This document shows positions 1-8,508 of a stretch of DNA of 64,000 nucleotides, piece by piece. The notes under the pieces were generated by a model. The model saw only the letters and a program-made list of their open reading frames with translations. It was not told the DNA's origin and did not search any database. Position numbers and translations under genes: made by a program. The DNA is taken from assembly GCA_020638795.1 (NCBI GenBank), contig JACKHW010000002.1, positions 496,001 to 560,000 of the forward strand, given 5' to 3'. The DNA comes from Planctomycetota bacterium. Lineage in GTDB: Bacteria; Planctomycetota; UBA1135; GCA-002748355. How positions within the stretch are numbered: the first letter of the stretch is position 1; each line of letters opens with the position of its first letter.

Positions 1-2
1 CG

Positions 3-1397
3 AGCAGTTCCCCGCTCTACCTCGAAGAACTGAACGGCAAGCTCTACTTCTATGCGAACGAGCCGACGTATGGCACCGAGCTCTGGGAGAGTGACGGCAC
101 TGCGGCAGGGACGAAGGTCTTCGTCGACATCGTTCCTGGCACCGCAAGCAGCACCCCTCGCTACCTGCGGAAGGTCGGCAATCGCATCATCTTCTACTGC
201 AACGACAGCGCGAGCGGTTGGGAGCCTTGGGTGACGGACGGCACAGCGGCTGGCACCAAGATGATCAAGGACATCTACGTCGGTTCGAGTTCCTCGTCGC
301 CGATCTATTTTGCCGAACTAGGTGATGGCCGCGTCGTGTTCCGTGCAAGCGACGGAGTCGCCGGCTCGGAGCTCTGGGTCACGAACTTCACGGATGCGGG
401 TACCGTGCTCCTCAAGGACATCTACGTCGGTTCGAGTTCCTCGTCGCCGACCTACTGCACGTCTTGGAACGGCAAGGTCTACTTCTCGGCGACCGACGGT
501 GTGAACGGCACCGAAGTCTGGGTGACCGATGGAACCGCTGCGGGAACACTGATGTTGAAGGACATCAATCCCGGATCAGCGAGCTCGAGCCCGTTCGGTT
601 TCCACGGAAACAAGGATCGACTTTTCTTCAACGCCAACAACGGCACAACTGGAGGCGAGTTGTGGGTGACCGACGGCAGTGCTGCCGGCACGCACCTCGT
701 GGTCGATCTCGACAACGCAACGACATCGAGCGGTCCCGGCTATTTCGCTTCGGTCGGGAGCCGCTACACGTACTTTTCGGCCGATAGTGGCATTGGCAAT
801 GGCGACGAAATCTGGCGCACGGATGGCACTGCCGCTGGAACGGTTCAACTGCCGGACATCAATCCAGGCCTTGGCAGTAGCAGCGGAACGGCGATCTCGA
901 GTGGTTATCGACTCAAGATGCATCAGGCAGGGAACAGGATCTTCTTCCAAGCCAACGGTGGACCCGCGATCGGCAACGAACTGTACATGGTCGACTTCGG
1001 TGCAGCTCAACTCGCAACGACGTGGGATGCGGGTCCGGGTTGTTCCACTACTGCCCAACTCCCGACGCTTTGTGTGACCGACCCCGTGCCGGGACTGCAG
1101 ACGCACACCTACGACAACTTGTACGTGGGTGCAGTAGGCGTGCTCGTCGTCGGAGCGCCCGCGGCGATACCGGTCGTCACGAGTACCGGATGCAAGCTGT
1201 ACACGGACTTCAACGTGCCGTTCTTCTTGGCATACGCATGGGTCACGACGTCGCCGTCGCACACCGGCGCGATGCAGATCCCGAACGAAGTGTCCTTGAT
1301 CGGCGTGACCGTGGCGTTGCAGGGCTGGATCTTGCCGACGCCTTCCGCGAACGGAGTCGATCACACGAACGGCATCATCGAGCAACTCGGTAACTGA
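3..1397 (+). CDS. ELWxxDGT-repeat secreted protein, 5' end outside window
   Basis: The reading frame is open from the first bases of the window, so the start and any signal peptide lie upstream. Six copies of an ELW-x-x-DGT-x-x-GT motif are visible (for example ELWESDGTAAGT near 87-122 and EIWRTDGTAAGT near 810-845), spaced about 45-50 residues, with DIxPGxxSSSP segments between them. This is the ELWxxDGT repeat family, probable beta-propeller blades of secreted proteins. The last 130 or so residues lack the repeat and match the C-terminal module seen in seven other proteins of this window (hydrophobic VLVVGAP strand, then MQIPNEVSLIGVTVALQGW). Two blades carry a 39-bp identical DNA repeat. 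Probably exported; the function is not known. Confidence 0.85.
   Translation, partial: SSSPLYLEELNGKLYFYANEPTYGTELWESDGTAAGTKVFVDIVPGTASSTPRYLRKVGNRIIFYCNDSASGWEPWVTDGTAAGTKMIKDIYVGSSSSSPIYFAELGDGRVVFRASDGVAGSELWVTNFTDAGTVLLKDIYVGSSSSSPTYCTSWNGKVYFSATDGVNGTEVWVTDGTAAGTLMLKDINPGSASSSPFGFHGNKDRLFFNANNGTTGGELWVTDGSAAGTHLVVDLDNATTSSGPGYFASVGSRYTYFSADSGIGNGDEIWRTDGTAAGTVQLPDINPGLGSSSGTAISSGYRLKMHQAGNRIFFQANGGPAIGNELYMVDFGAAQLATTWDAGPGCSTTAQLPTLCVTDPVPGLQTHTYDNLYVGAVGVLVVGAPAAIPVVTSTGCKLYTDFNVPFFLAYAWVTTSPSHTGAMQIPNEVSLIGVTVALQGWILPTPSANGVDHTNGIIEQLGN
265..450 (+). repeat. 39-bp exact direct repeat inside the ELWxxDGT gene
   Basis: Bases 265-303 and 412-450 are identical (39 bp). The spacing is 147 bp, exactly 49 codons, so the copies encode the same blade segment in adjacent repeats. 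The exact nucleotide identity suggests recent duplication or gene conversion of a repeat unit. Confidence 0.85.
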
Positions 1398-1511
1398 CCG
1401 ACTCGCGGCAGTCCGGCAGTCGTGAGAAGCCCGACGCGCCATGCGAGCGCGCCGGCGAGTTCGTCGAAGAGTCAGTAGAATCTTCGGGTGTCCTACCGGA
1501 TAGAGGTCGCC

Positions 1512-3467
1512 ATGAACTCCGCATCGCTCGCTCGTCAGATTCTGTCTTCGCTCGTCGGGCTCCCGTGCATCGTCGCGGGTGCTCGCGGGCAAGACGCTTC
1601 CGCGCCAAGGCCGGATGCGCAAGCAGCGCGCGAGCAAGCGTTCGCCGAGAAGATGAGCGGCTGCAAGATGGTCGGCTACTTCACGGTGAGCGACCCGCCG
1701 CGCAAGAACGCCGCGGCGAGAGAAGAGTCGTACACGATCGCGAAGGCCGAGAAGCTACGCGATGACAAGTGGCGCTTCACCGCGAAGATCGCGTACAACG
1801 GACGCGAAGTGACCTTGCCGATCGTGGTGTCCGTGTTGTGGGCGGGCGACACGCCAGTGATTCAGGTGACGAAGATCCCGGTTCCGACGATGGGGGTCTA
1901 CACGGCGCGTGTGCTCGTCTACGACACGCACTATGCCGGCTTCTGGAGTGGGGGCGATCACGGCGGGCACATGTATGGACGCATCGTTCGTGCGGACGAG
2001 GACGAGCGTAGCGCGGTCGAGAAGAACGCTGCGAAGCAACCGGAGACCAAGGAGCCCGAGTCCGAAGAACCGAAAGGCACAGGAACGAAGTCCAAGGACG
2101 GCGGAGCGGCGGACGACGGAAAAGGCAAGGACAAGGACAACGAAGCGCTCGTTGCGAAGTCCTCGATCGACATTGGGATCAAACGTAGTAGCGACTGGCC
2201 CCAGTTTCGCGGTGTCGCGGCGCGCGGCATCGCCGATGCCTACGTGTATCCGTCGTCTTGGAACGTCGAAACGGGCGACAACGTGCTCTACCGAGTGCCG
2301 ATTCCCGGGCTCGCGCACAGTTCACCCGTGATTTGGGGAGACCGCATCTTCGTGACGACCGCGGTGCCCAAAGACGGAAGTGAAGCCACGTTGACGGTCG
2401 GCTTGTACGGCAGCATCGCTCCCGTCGAAGGTGAGGGCGCACAGGATTTTCGAGTGCTCTGCCTCGACAGGAAGACGGGCGAGATTCTGTGGTCACGCAG
2501 TTGCTTCGAGGGCGTTCCGGATGTCAAGCGGCACCCCAAGGGTTCGTTCGCCGCGTCGACACCGGCGGTCGACGGGAAGCACGTCGTGGCACATTTCGGA
2601 AGCGAAGGCTTGTACTGCTTCGACGTCGATGGTCAGCCGCTTTGGAACAAGTCGCTCGGCCATCTCGATGCCGGCTATTACATGCTCGACAAAGCGCAAT
2701 GGGGGTATGCATCGTCGCCCGTGCTCCACGATGGCAAGGTCATCGTGCAATGCGATGTGCAAGGGCAGAGCTTCTTGAGCGTACTCGATGCCGATACCGG
2801 CACGGAAGTTTGGCGGAAGCTGCGCGATGAGGTTCCGACGTGGGGGAGTCCGACGATCGACATGCAGCGGGGCAAGGCCCAGATCATCGTCAACGGATAC
2901 AAGCACATCGGCGGCTACGACTTCGCAACCGGTGAGGAGCTTTGGCGTGTACGGGGTGGTGGTGATATTCCCGTGCCGACACCGATCGTCCACAAAGGTC
3001 TCGTGTACATCACGAATGCCCACGGGCGTCAGGCTCCGATCCTGGCGATCGATGCGCGCGCCTCCGGTGAGTTCTCGATGGAGGCGAGCGAGAGCGAGCA
3101 TGTCGTTTGGAGCCAGATGCGGAGGGGCAATTACATGCAGACGCCGATCGCCCATGCGGCGGAGCTGTACTGCTGCAACGACGCCGGTGTGCTCCAGTGC
3201 ATCGACAACAAGACCGGCGAACTCGTGTACCGCGAACGCATCGGGGGCGGGCGCATGGGGTTCACGAGTTCGGGGATTCTCGCCGACGGGAAGTTGTACT
3301 TCTCCAGTGAGGACGGCGAAGTGCACGTGATCCGCGCCGGCCGTGAGTTCGAAGAACTCGCGGTCAACGAACTCGGCGAAACTCTGATGTCGACACCTGC
3401 CGCTTCGAGAGGCGTGCTCTACTTTCGAGCGCGCAAGCATCTCTTCGCCATCGGGTCGCGCGGCTGA
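1512..3467 (+). CDS. PQQ-like beta-propeller secreted protein with extra N-terminal domain
   Basis: A 651-residue protein starting at ATG 1512, preceded by a GAGG element and followed by a signal peptide. A GTG 24 bases upstream is possible but would spoil the signal sequence. Residues about 40-170 form a domain I do not recognise (MSGCKMVGYFTV through GGHMYGRIVRADED). A Lys/Glu/Asp-rich linker follows, then a PQQ-like propeller beginning with SDWPQFRG and carrying blade motifs such as HSSPVIWGDRIFVTT, RKTGEILW and KTGELVYRERIG. The ending LMSTPAASRGVLYFRARKHL is shared with the other propellers nearby. These proteins usually bind no PQQ. Probably exported; substrate unknown. Confidence 0.85.
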   Translation: MNSASLARQILSSLVGLPCIVAGARGQDASAPRPDAQAAREQAFAEKMSGCKMVGYFTVSDPPRKNAAAREESYTIAKAEKLRDDKWRFTAKIAYNGREVTLPIVVSVLWAGDTPVIQVTKIPVPTMGVYTARVLVYDTHYAGFWSGGDHGGHMYGRIVRADEDERSAVEKNAAKQPETKEPESEEPKGTGTKSKDGGAADDGKGKDKDNEALVAKSSIDIGIKRSSDWPQFRGVAARGIADAYVYPSSWNVETGDNVLYRVPIPGLAHSSPVIWGDRIFVTTAVPKDGSEATLTVGLYGSIAPVEGEGAQDFRVLCLDRKTGEILWSRSCFEGVPDVKRHPKGSFAASTPAVDGKHVVAHFGSEGLYCFDVDGQPLWNKSLGHLDAGYYMLDKAQWGYASSPVLHDGKVIVQCDVQGQSFLSVLDADTGTEVWRKLRDEVPTWGSPTIDMQRGKAQIIVNGYKHIGGYDFATGEELWRVRGGGDIPVPTPIVHKGLVYITNAHGRQAPILAIDARASGEFSMEASESEHVVWSQMRRGNYMQTPIAHAAELYCCNDAGVLQCIDNKTGELVYRERIGGGRMGFTSSGILADGKLYFSSEDGEVHVIRAGREFEELAVNELGETLMSTPAASRGVLYFRARKHLFAIGSRG

Positions 3468-3541
3468 GCGGGTCCCCGCATCCTCGGCGAAAGTCGCGGT
3501 GGCCGGAACCATTCAGGATTCCGACAGTATCCTGACCGAGC

Positions 3542-4336
3542 ATGAGGTACACGAGGACCAGGATCGTTTTGCTCGCCGCCGGACTGACGGTCCCTGCGTG
3601 CACCAGCGCCATGACGGATCCGTCTGGAGCCGTCGCTTCGGAGAAGCAAACAGTAACGATGACATCGACGACACGAAGCGCGAACGCCTCGACCGAGAGC
3701 AACCTTCCACTGATCGATCGGGACGCGACGTCGAACGTGCGTACGGCGACGTTCGCCCTTGGTTGATTCTGGGGTCCGGATTCCCAGTTCGGGAGTCTCG
3801 ACGGTGTGATTCGAACCCGTGTCGGCTACTGCGGAGGCACGACGCAGAAGCCGACGTATCGGTCGATCGGCGACCACGCCGAAACGATTCAGATCGATTT
3901 CGACCCAGCCAAGATCTCGTACGAGAAGTTGCTCGAAGTCTTCTGGACGACGCACAACTCCTGCGCGACCCCGTGGAGCCGTCAATACATGTCGGCGATC
4001 TTCTACGAAGACGACGCACAGCTCGATGCGATCGAACGCACGTGTCGGATCTTCGTGAAGGATCCTTCACGAGTCCGTACCGAGATCGTGCCACTACAGA
4101 AGTTCTGGATCGCCGAGGACTATCATCAGAAGTATCGCCTCCGACAGGATGCGCGCATGTTCGAAGAGCTACGCGCCAAGTTCGGATCGGAACGCGCATT
4201 CATCGATTCGACCGCCGTGGCTCGGATCAATGGCTACCTGAGTGGAGAAGGGTCGAAACTGCAACTCGAACGCGAAATCGATCGATTCGGCTTGTCGAGC
4301 GAGACGCGAGCGCGCCTCCGCCTCTACGTTCGCTGA
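3542..4336 (+). CDS. msrA: Peptide-methionine (S)-S-oxide reductase, probable selenoprotein (TGA at residue 75)
   Basis: MsrA reduces methionine-S-sulfoxide in proteins. Reading through an in-frame TGA at 3764-3766 joins two open stretches in the same frame into a 264-residue protein. The TGA falls exactly on the catalytic cysteine of the family: TFALG-[TGA]-FWGPDSQFG in place of GCFWG. Downstream the family sequence continues undamaged (GVIRTRVGYCGGTT, ETIQIDFDPAKISYEKLL, SRQYMSAIFY). A further Cys in GYCGG and one in HNSC could act as resolving residues; the usual Glu after GCFWG is Asp here. The N terminus looks like a signal or lipoprotein peptide (LLAAGLTVPAC). A hairpin fitting the bacterial SECIS model follows the TGA. 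The alternative is a nonsense mutation or sequencing error; selenocysteine is favoured. Confidence 0.8.
3767..3798 (+). promoter_or_regulatory. Candidate bacterial SECIS element in msrA
   Basis: Directly after the TGA, bases 3778-3785 pair with 3791-3798 (8 pairs, two of them G-U) around the 5-base loop AGTTC at 3786-3790. The loop begins 19 bases after the TGA. The general bacterial SECIS model asks for a stem with a G in the first two loop positions and a loop about 16-37 bases from the UGA, and both conditions are met. The pairing was checked by hand; no energy was computed. Confidence 0.6.
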
Positions 4337-4355
4337 CGTGGAGTGACGTTCCACG
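4337..4355. terminator. Small hairpin between convergent msrA and membrane-protein gene
   Basis: CGTGGA (4337-4342) pairs with TCCACG (4350-4355) around a 7-base loop, starting one base after the msrA stop codon and ending 5 bases before the stop of the opposite-strand gene. No T-run follows on either strand. The position between convergent genes suggests a weak bidirectional terminator. Confidence 0.35.
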
Positions 4356-4360
4356 CGCTG

Positions 4361-5515
4361 CTAACGAGTCAGTTGCCACAATCCGAAGGCGACGACCGCG
4401 TAGTTGGCACACGCAAAAACGAGGACGATGCTATTCCAGTGGCGAGGCGCGAGCTTTTCCTCGGAGCATGCGAAGACGCCCATGATTCCGAACATCAGTG
4501 CCGGAAGGTAGAGCCGTCCGATCGCGGGCAAACCGAAGCTCCACGTCGCGACCAGCACGATCCCTCCGGAGAGCAACGCGATGCGCCCGCGTCGGTTTTT
4601 CCAAGGACGTGTCCACAGGACACCGAGCGGTAACCACTGGAAGAGCATCAGCATCTCGATGCCGAATGCGCGCAGCTGTGCCGAGTCGAGCCGCCAAGTC
4701 GTCGCGAGATGTTGCATGTCCGCGGTGGACTGAAATGCGGAACCGTGGCTCCAAGCCATGAAAGTGAGGTAGATCGCGATCGGTGGTAGTACGAAGCACC
4801 AGAGCGAGCGCGCCACGATGCGCCTTTGCTCCGTGCGACTACCGTCCACGAACCAAGCCGCGAGTACGGGGATCGCGAGCGCCGGGAGGAACGAGGACTT
4901 GAGGAAGAGCCCCGTCGTCTGAATCGCTGCGAGGCGCACGACATGACTCCCGGTGCGTGCGTATCGAAGCGATGCGCCGAGAGACGCGAGCATCCAGAGT
5001 GCGACGAACGGATCGAAGTAGAGATGGCCCGCAGTACGACACACGAGAACGTGAGCCGCAAATGCGATGACCGCGAGACTCGAAACCGTGTCGTCGTCAT
5101 CTTCATCGTCTTCCGTCGCGCGCGCTGAGCGTACGAATCGATGAATACCCAGACACAGGAGTGCGATCGCGAGTGCCGAGAGGACCTGGAACGCGACCGG
5201 GATGCTTCCGGTCAGTTTGCTCGTGACAGCGACCAACAGCGGGACGAGCCATGCACCGGCATGAAGCCGGTCCTCGGGTCGCCACTCCGAGTACGCCTGA
5301 TTCATCGTGCCCTCGATCGTTCCTCGCAGCCACTCCACGCGGAAGCAGAACCAATCGATCGACGGATAGCCCTCGTAGAGGTGGGTGCCGTCAAGAGCCC
5401 AGTCCGGTGGGTGCGCGCGTTGGATCTGCACTTTGAGCACGCCGAGCGTGATCGACAGCAGCACCGCGAGCACCGCAGCGATGCGCCATCGACGGCTCTT
5501 GCTGTGCTCAATCAT
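4361..5515 (-). CDS. Multi-pass membrane protein, unknown function
   Basis: A 384-residue protein if started at ATG 5515 (MIEHSKSRRWR), just before the first hydrophobic segment; the frame stays open upstream to 5650. I count roughly eight to ten hydrophobic segments. A soluble stretch after the first segment contains DWALDGTHLYEGYPSIDWF, and an acidic run (EDDEDDDD) lies between later helices. The arrangement of a first helix, an extracytoplasmic loop and many helices resembles GT-C membrane glycosyltransferases, but I see no diagnostic motif, so this is only a suggestion. It converges on msrA. Confidence 0.65.
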   Translation of the reverse strand: MIEHSKSRRWRIAAVLAVLLSITLGVLKVQIQRAHPPDWALDGTHLYEGYPSIDWFCFRVEWLRGTIEGTMNQAYSEWRPEDRLHAGAWLVPLLVAVTSKLTGSIPVAFQVLSALAIALLCLGIHRFVRSARATEDDEDDDDTVSSLAVIAFAAHVLVCRTAGHLYFDPFVALWMLASLGASLRYARTGSHVVRLAAIQTTGLFLKSSFLPALAIPVLAAWFVDGSRTEQRRIVARSLWCFVLPPIAIYLTFMAWSHGSAFQSTADMQHLATTWRLDSAQLRAFGIEMLMLFQWLPLGVLWTRPWKNRRGRIALLSGGIVLVATWSFGLPAIGRLYLPALMFGIMGVFACSEEKLAPRHWNSIVLVFACANYAVVAFGLWQLTR

Positions 5516-5702
5516 CGCGGAAGTTCGGCGTGGTCGTGCGACGTTTGCTGGCCATGGGACCGCCACGATACCGGGTCGAGTCCACCGTTCGCAGGGTTGT
5601 CGAGCCGCGGTAGGGAAAACGACCACTCGTGCTTGGAAGAGAAACTCCACACGATGGACCGCGCTTTCGTAGAGTCATGCGTCCCGATCGCGTAGGTGCT
5701 TC

Positions 5703-7169
5703 ATGACCTTTCCCCCGATGTCTCGTTCCCCGGTCCGCAACTCGATTCTCGACAGAGCTTTCGCCCTGTCGGCATTCCTCCTGATCACGGGCGCCGTGTG
5801 TGCGTGCCCTCAAGACACAACAGCCGATCAAGAAACCGCTCAGCGCAATTGGCCGACTTGGCGCGGGCCGACGGAGAATGGTGAGGCGTTCGGCAATCCG
5901 CCACTGAAGTGGTCGGAGACCGAGAACGTGCGCTGGAAGGTCGCGATTCCAGGCCTCGGCATTTCGACGCCGATCGTGTGGAAGGATCGCCTGTACCTCA
6001 CGACCGCAGTGTCCACCGATCGTGGCGCGACGACGTCGGACGCACCGGCCGAAGAACCCGAGCGTGGTGGTCGCGGTGGACGTGGTGGTCGACGCGGTCG
6101 ACCGCAGCCGCCAGCGAAGGTGCACGAGTTCTTCGTCATCGCGATCGACCGGGGCGATGGATCCACTGTTTGGCAGACGAAAGTCCACGAAGTGAGCCCG
6201 CACGAGATGGGGCACGCCACGGGGAGTCTTGCGTCGAACTCACCGGTCACCGACGGAGAGCGGATCTACGCGCACTTCGGTTCTCGCGGCTTGTATTGCC
6301 TCGACATGCAGGGTGATGTCGTGTGGAAGAAGGACCTCGGACAGATGCGCACGCGCAATGGCTTCGGCGAAGGCAGTTCGCCGGCGCTGCACGGCAACAC
6401 GCTCGTCGTCAATTGGGACCACGAAGGAGATTCGTTCGTCGTCGCGTTCGACAAGACGAATGGCGACGAGTTGTGGCGCAAGGCGCGCGAAGAAATCACG
6501 AGTTGGTCGACCCCCCGTATCCTCGAGGTCGGCGGTAAGGCACAAGCGATCATCTCCGCGACGACCGCGTCTCGCGGCTACGATCTCGCGACCGGAGACG
6601 TCGTCTGGGAGTGTTCGGGGATGACGACCAACTCGATTCCGTCCCCGTGCTACGCCGACGGCATCGTCTACTTGATGAGCGGCTTTCGGGGCTTCGCGCT
6701 CCAGGCGATCCGCCTCGATGGCGCCAAGGGCGATCTCCAGGGCAGCGAGAATCTCGTCTGGGTATACGGGAGCAATACGTCCTACGTGCCATCAGCGCTT
6801 CTCTACAAGGGCAAGCTCTGGTTCGTGCGCAACAACACCGGGCGGCTCTCGTGTCTCGACGCCAAGACCGGCAAGGAGTTCTACACGGGACAGAAGCTCG
6901 CGGGTGTCACGTCGATCTACTCTTCGCCTGTCGGGGCTGCGGACCGTGTGTATCTGACCTCGCGCGACGGCCACACGGTCGTGATCGGTGCCGGTGACTC
7001 CTACGAAGAACTCGCGGAGAGTCAAGTCGACGACGAGGTCGACGCGAGTCTCGTCATCGTCGATGACGAGATCTTCCTACGCGGACGAAAGTCACTGTAC
7101 TGCATCAGCGAGAAGGGGCAGAGGGCGAAAGGCGACGGCGGAAAAACTGGCGACAAAAAGCTCCCCTGA
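5703..7169 (+). CDS. PQQ-like beta-propeller secreted protein
   Basis: A 488-residue protein with an N-terminal signal peptide (FALSAFLLITGAVCA). The mature part opens with the WPTWRGPTENG motif typical of these proteins, then gives propeller blades with STPIVWKDRLYLTTA, SNSPVTDGERIYAHFGSRGL, GSSPALHGNTLVVNWDHEG and RNNTGRLSCLDAKTGKEF. An Arg/Gly-rich insert (GGRGGRGGRRGR) sits near residue 125. The last blade contains a SLYCISEKG ending like the other family members here. It converges on the next propeller gene with a 49-base gap. Probably exported; ligand unknown. Confidence 0.85.
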   Translation: MTFPPMSRSPVRNSILDRAFALSAFLLITGAVCACPQDTTADQETAQRNWPTWRGPTENGEAFGNPPLKWSETENVRWKVAIPGLGISTPIVWKDRLYLTTAVSTDRGATTSDAPAEEPERGGRGGRGGRRGRPQPPAKVHEFFVIAIDRGDGSTVWQTKVHEVSPHEMGHATGSLASNSPVTDGERIYAHFGSRGLYCLDMQGDVVWKKDLGQMRTRNGFGEGSSPALHGNTLVVNWDHEGDSFVVAFDKTNGDELWRKAREEITSWSTPRILEVGGKAQAIISATTASRGYDLATGDVVWECSGMTTNSIPSPCYADGIVYLMSGFRGFALQAIRLDGAKGDLQGSENLVWVYGSNTSYVPSALLYKGKLWFVRNNTGRLSCLDAKTGKEFYTGQKLAGVTSIYSSPVGAADRVYLTSRDGHTVVIGAGDSYEELAESQVDDEVDASLVIVDDEIFLRGRKSLYCISEKGQRAKGDGGKTGDKKLP

Positions 7170-7218
7170 TCGAACGACGCCGACCGCATCGACGAGTTCG
7201 TGAGGCGCGATCGGGGAG

Positions 7219-8505
7219 TCAGCGCGACTCGATCCGGTAGAGATGCGTCCGCGAACGCAGCACGAGCGCGTTTCCGTACACTGCCGGGGATGCCATGAAC
7301 CCGTCGCCGAGGTGATTGTCGGCGAGCCGCTCGAACGAGTCCTTGTCCGCGAACACCGTCGTGCGCCCCTCGCGGTCGAACACGTAGACGCGTCCGGCCG
7401 CGACCAGCAAGGATGAGGAGACTTCGCCATCGAGGCGTTGGAGCCAATGTCGTTTGCCAGTCGCTGCATCGAGACACGACGCGATGCCGGAATCGTTCGA
7501 CATGTAGATTCGGCCGCTTGCAAGCACGATCGACGGCATCGTCGGTACGTTGCGCCGCTGCTCCCACGACATGTTCGAGTCCGTGACGTCGCCTTCTCCG
7601 TCGAGACTGATCGCGAGCAAGCGCGGATGGTTGAAGCCGGTTGTCAAGAAGAGCGTATGTCCGTCGGTCACGGGTCGCGACGACATCGAATAGCCGCGAT
7701 AGCGAAAGCGCCACAGCTCTTTGCCTGTCGCCGGATCGTACTGATAGACCGCTTCGGCGCCGGCACTCACGAGGCGTTGTTTGCCCTCGTGTTCGATGAC
7801 GATTGGCGTGCTGTATGCCTTTCGTTCGTCGGGGATCAACGTCCCGTAGTCGACCGAACGCATCGTTTTCCAACGTGTCTTGCCACTCATTTGGTCGAGA
7901 GCAACGACGTACTGCACGTCGCCGCCATCGACGTGGACGACGAGGAGATCGCCGATCGTGACCGGTGACGATCCAGGACCCACGATGTGGTCACAGTTGA
8001 GATCACGACGTTCCCAGAGCGTCTCGAACGATTCGCTGTCGATGCACGCAGTGCCATAGGTCCCGAAGTGCACGAAGACGCGGTTTCCGCACGCGACTGG
8101 CGAGGGCGAGGCGTAGCTGTTGAGCGCGTGCTTCGGGTCGGGCTTCGCGACGTCCCACAGCTTCTTGTCCAAGAGGATCTTGCCGGTCGTGACTTCGACA
8201 GCGATCACGAACTGCTCGCGACCATCGGGGCTCGCCGACGTCACCCAGACCCGATCGTTGGCGATGACCGGCGACGACCAGCCGCAGCCACGAATCTCGG
8301 TCTTCCAGACGACGTTCTTGTCGTCGCTCCAGACGCGCGGTAGGTCGCTCGTCTTTGCGGCATGTCCGTCACGCGTGGGACCACGGAAGTCCGGCCAGGA
8401 TGGCACTGCTGCACGGGGCTCGGTGCCGTCGGTCGTCGGTGGTCGATCCTGAGCATGTGGAGTCACCACCACGAGTACGGCCAATGCGGCGGCCAGGATT
8501 CGCAT
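7219..8505 (-). CDS. PQQ-like beta-propeller secreted protein
   Basis: A 428-residue protein with a short signal peptide (MRILAAALAVLVVVTPHAQ). It opens with WPDFRGPTRDG and carries repeated blades such as WSSPVIANDRVWVTSA, GSSPVTIGDLLVVHVDGG, DPATGKELWRFRYRG and LDAATGKRHWLQRL, ending FMASPAVYGNALVLRSRTHLYRI. It starts three bases after the stop of the upstream propeller gene on the same strand, so the two are very likely co-transcribed. Confidence 0.85.
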   Translation of the reverse strand: MRILAAALAVLVVVTPHAQDRPPTTDGTEPRAAVPSWPDFRGPTRDGHAAKTSDLPRVWSDDKNVVWKTEIRGCGWSSPVIANDRVWVTSASPDGREQFVIAVEVTTGKILLDKKLWDVAKPDPKHALNSYASPSPVACGNRVFVHFGTYGTACIDSESFETLWERRDLNCDHIVGPGSSPVTIGDLLVVHVDGGDVQYVVALDQMSGKTRWKTMRSVDYGTLIPDERKAYSTPIVIEHEGKQRLVSAGAEAVYQYDPATGKELWRFRYRGYSMSSRPVTDGHTLFLTTGFNHPRLLAISLDGEGDVTDSNMSWEQRRNVPTMPSIVLASGRIYMSNDSGIASCLDAATGKRHWLQRLDGEVSSSLLVAAGRVYVFDREGRTTVFADKDSFERLADNHLGDGFMASPAVYGNALVLRSRTHLYRIESR

Positions 8506-8508
8506 CGT

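Noticed and set aside
3764..3766. msrA as an ordinary pseudogene with a nonsense mutation
   Set aside because: The TGA falls exactly on the catalytic Cys codon, the rest of the frame is undamaged and a SECIS-like hairpin follows. Still listed as the alternative.
3808..3816. GATTCGAAC resembling a tRNA T-loop
   Set aside because: It lies inside msrA coding sequence and no acceptor or anticodon stem can be formed around it.
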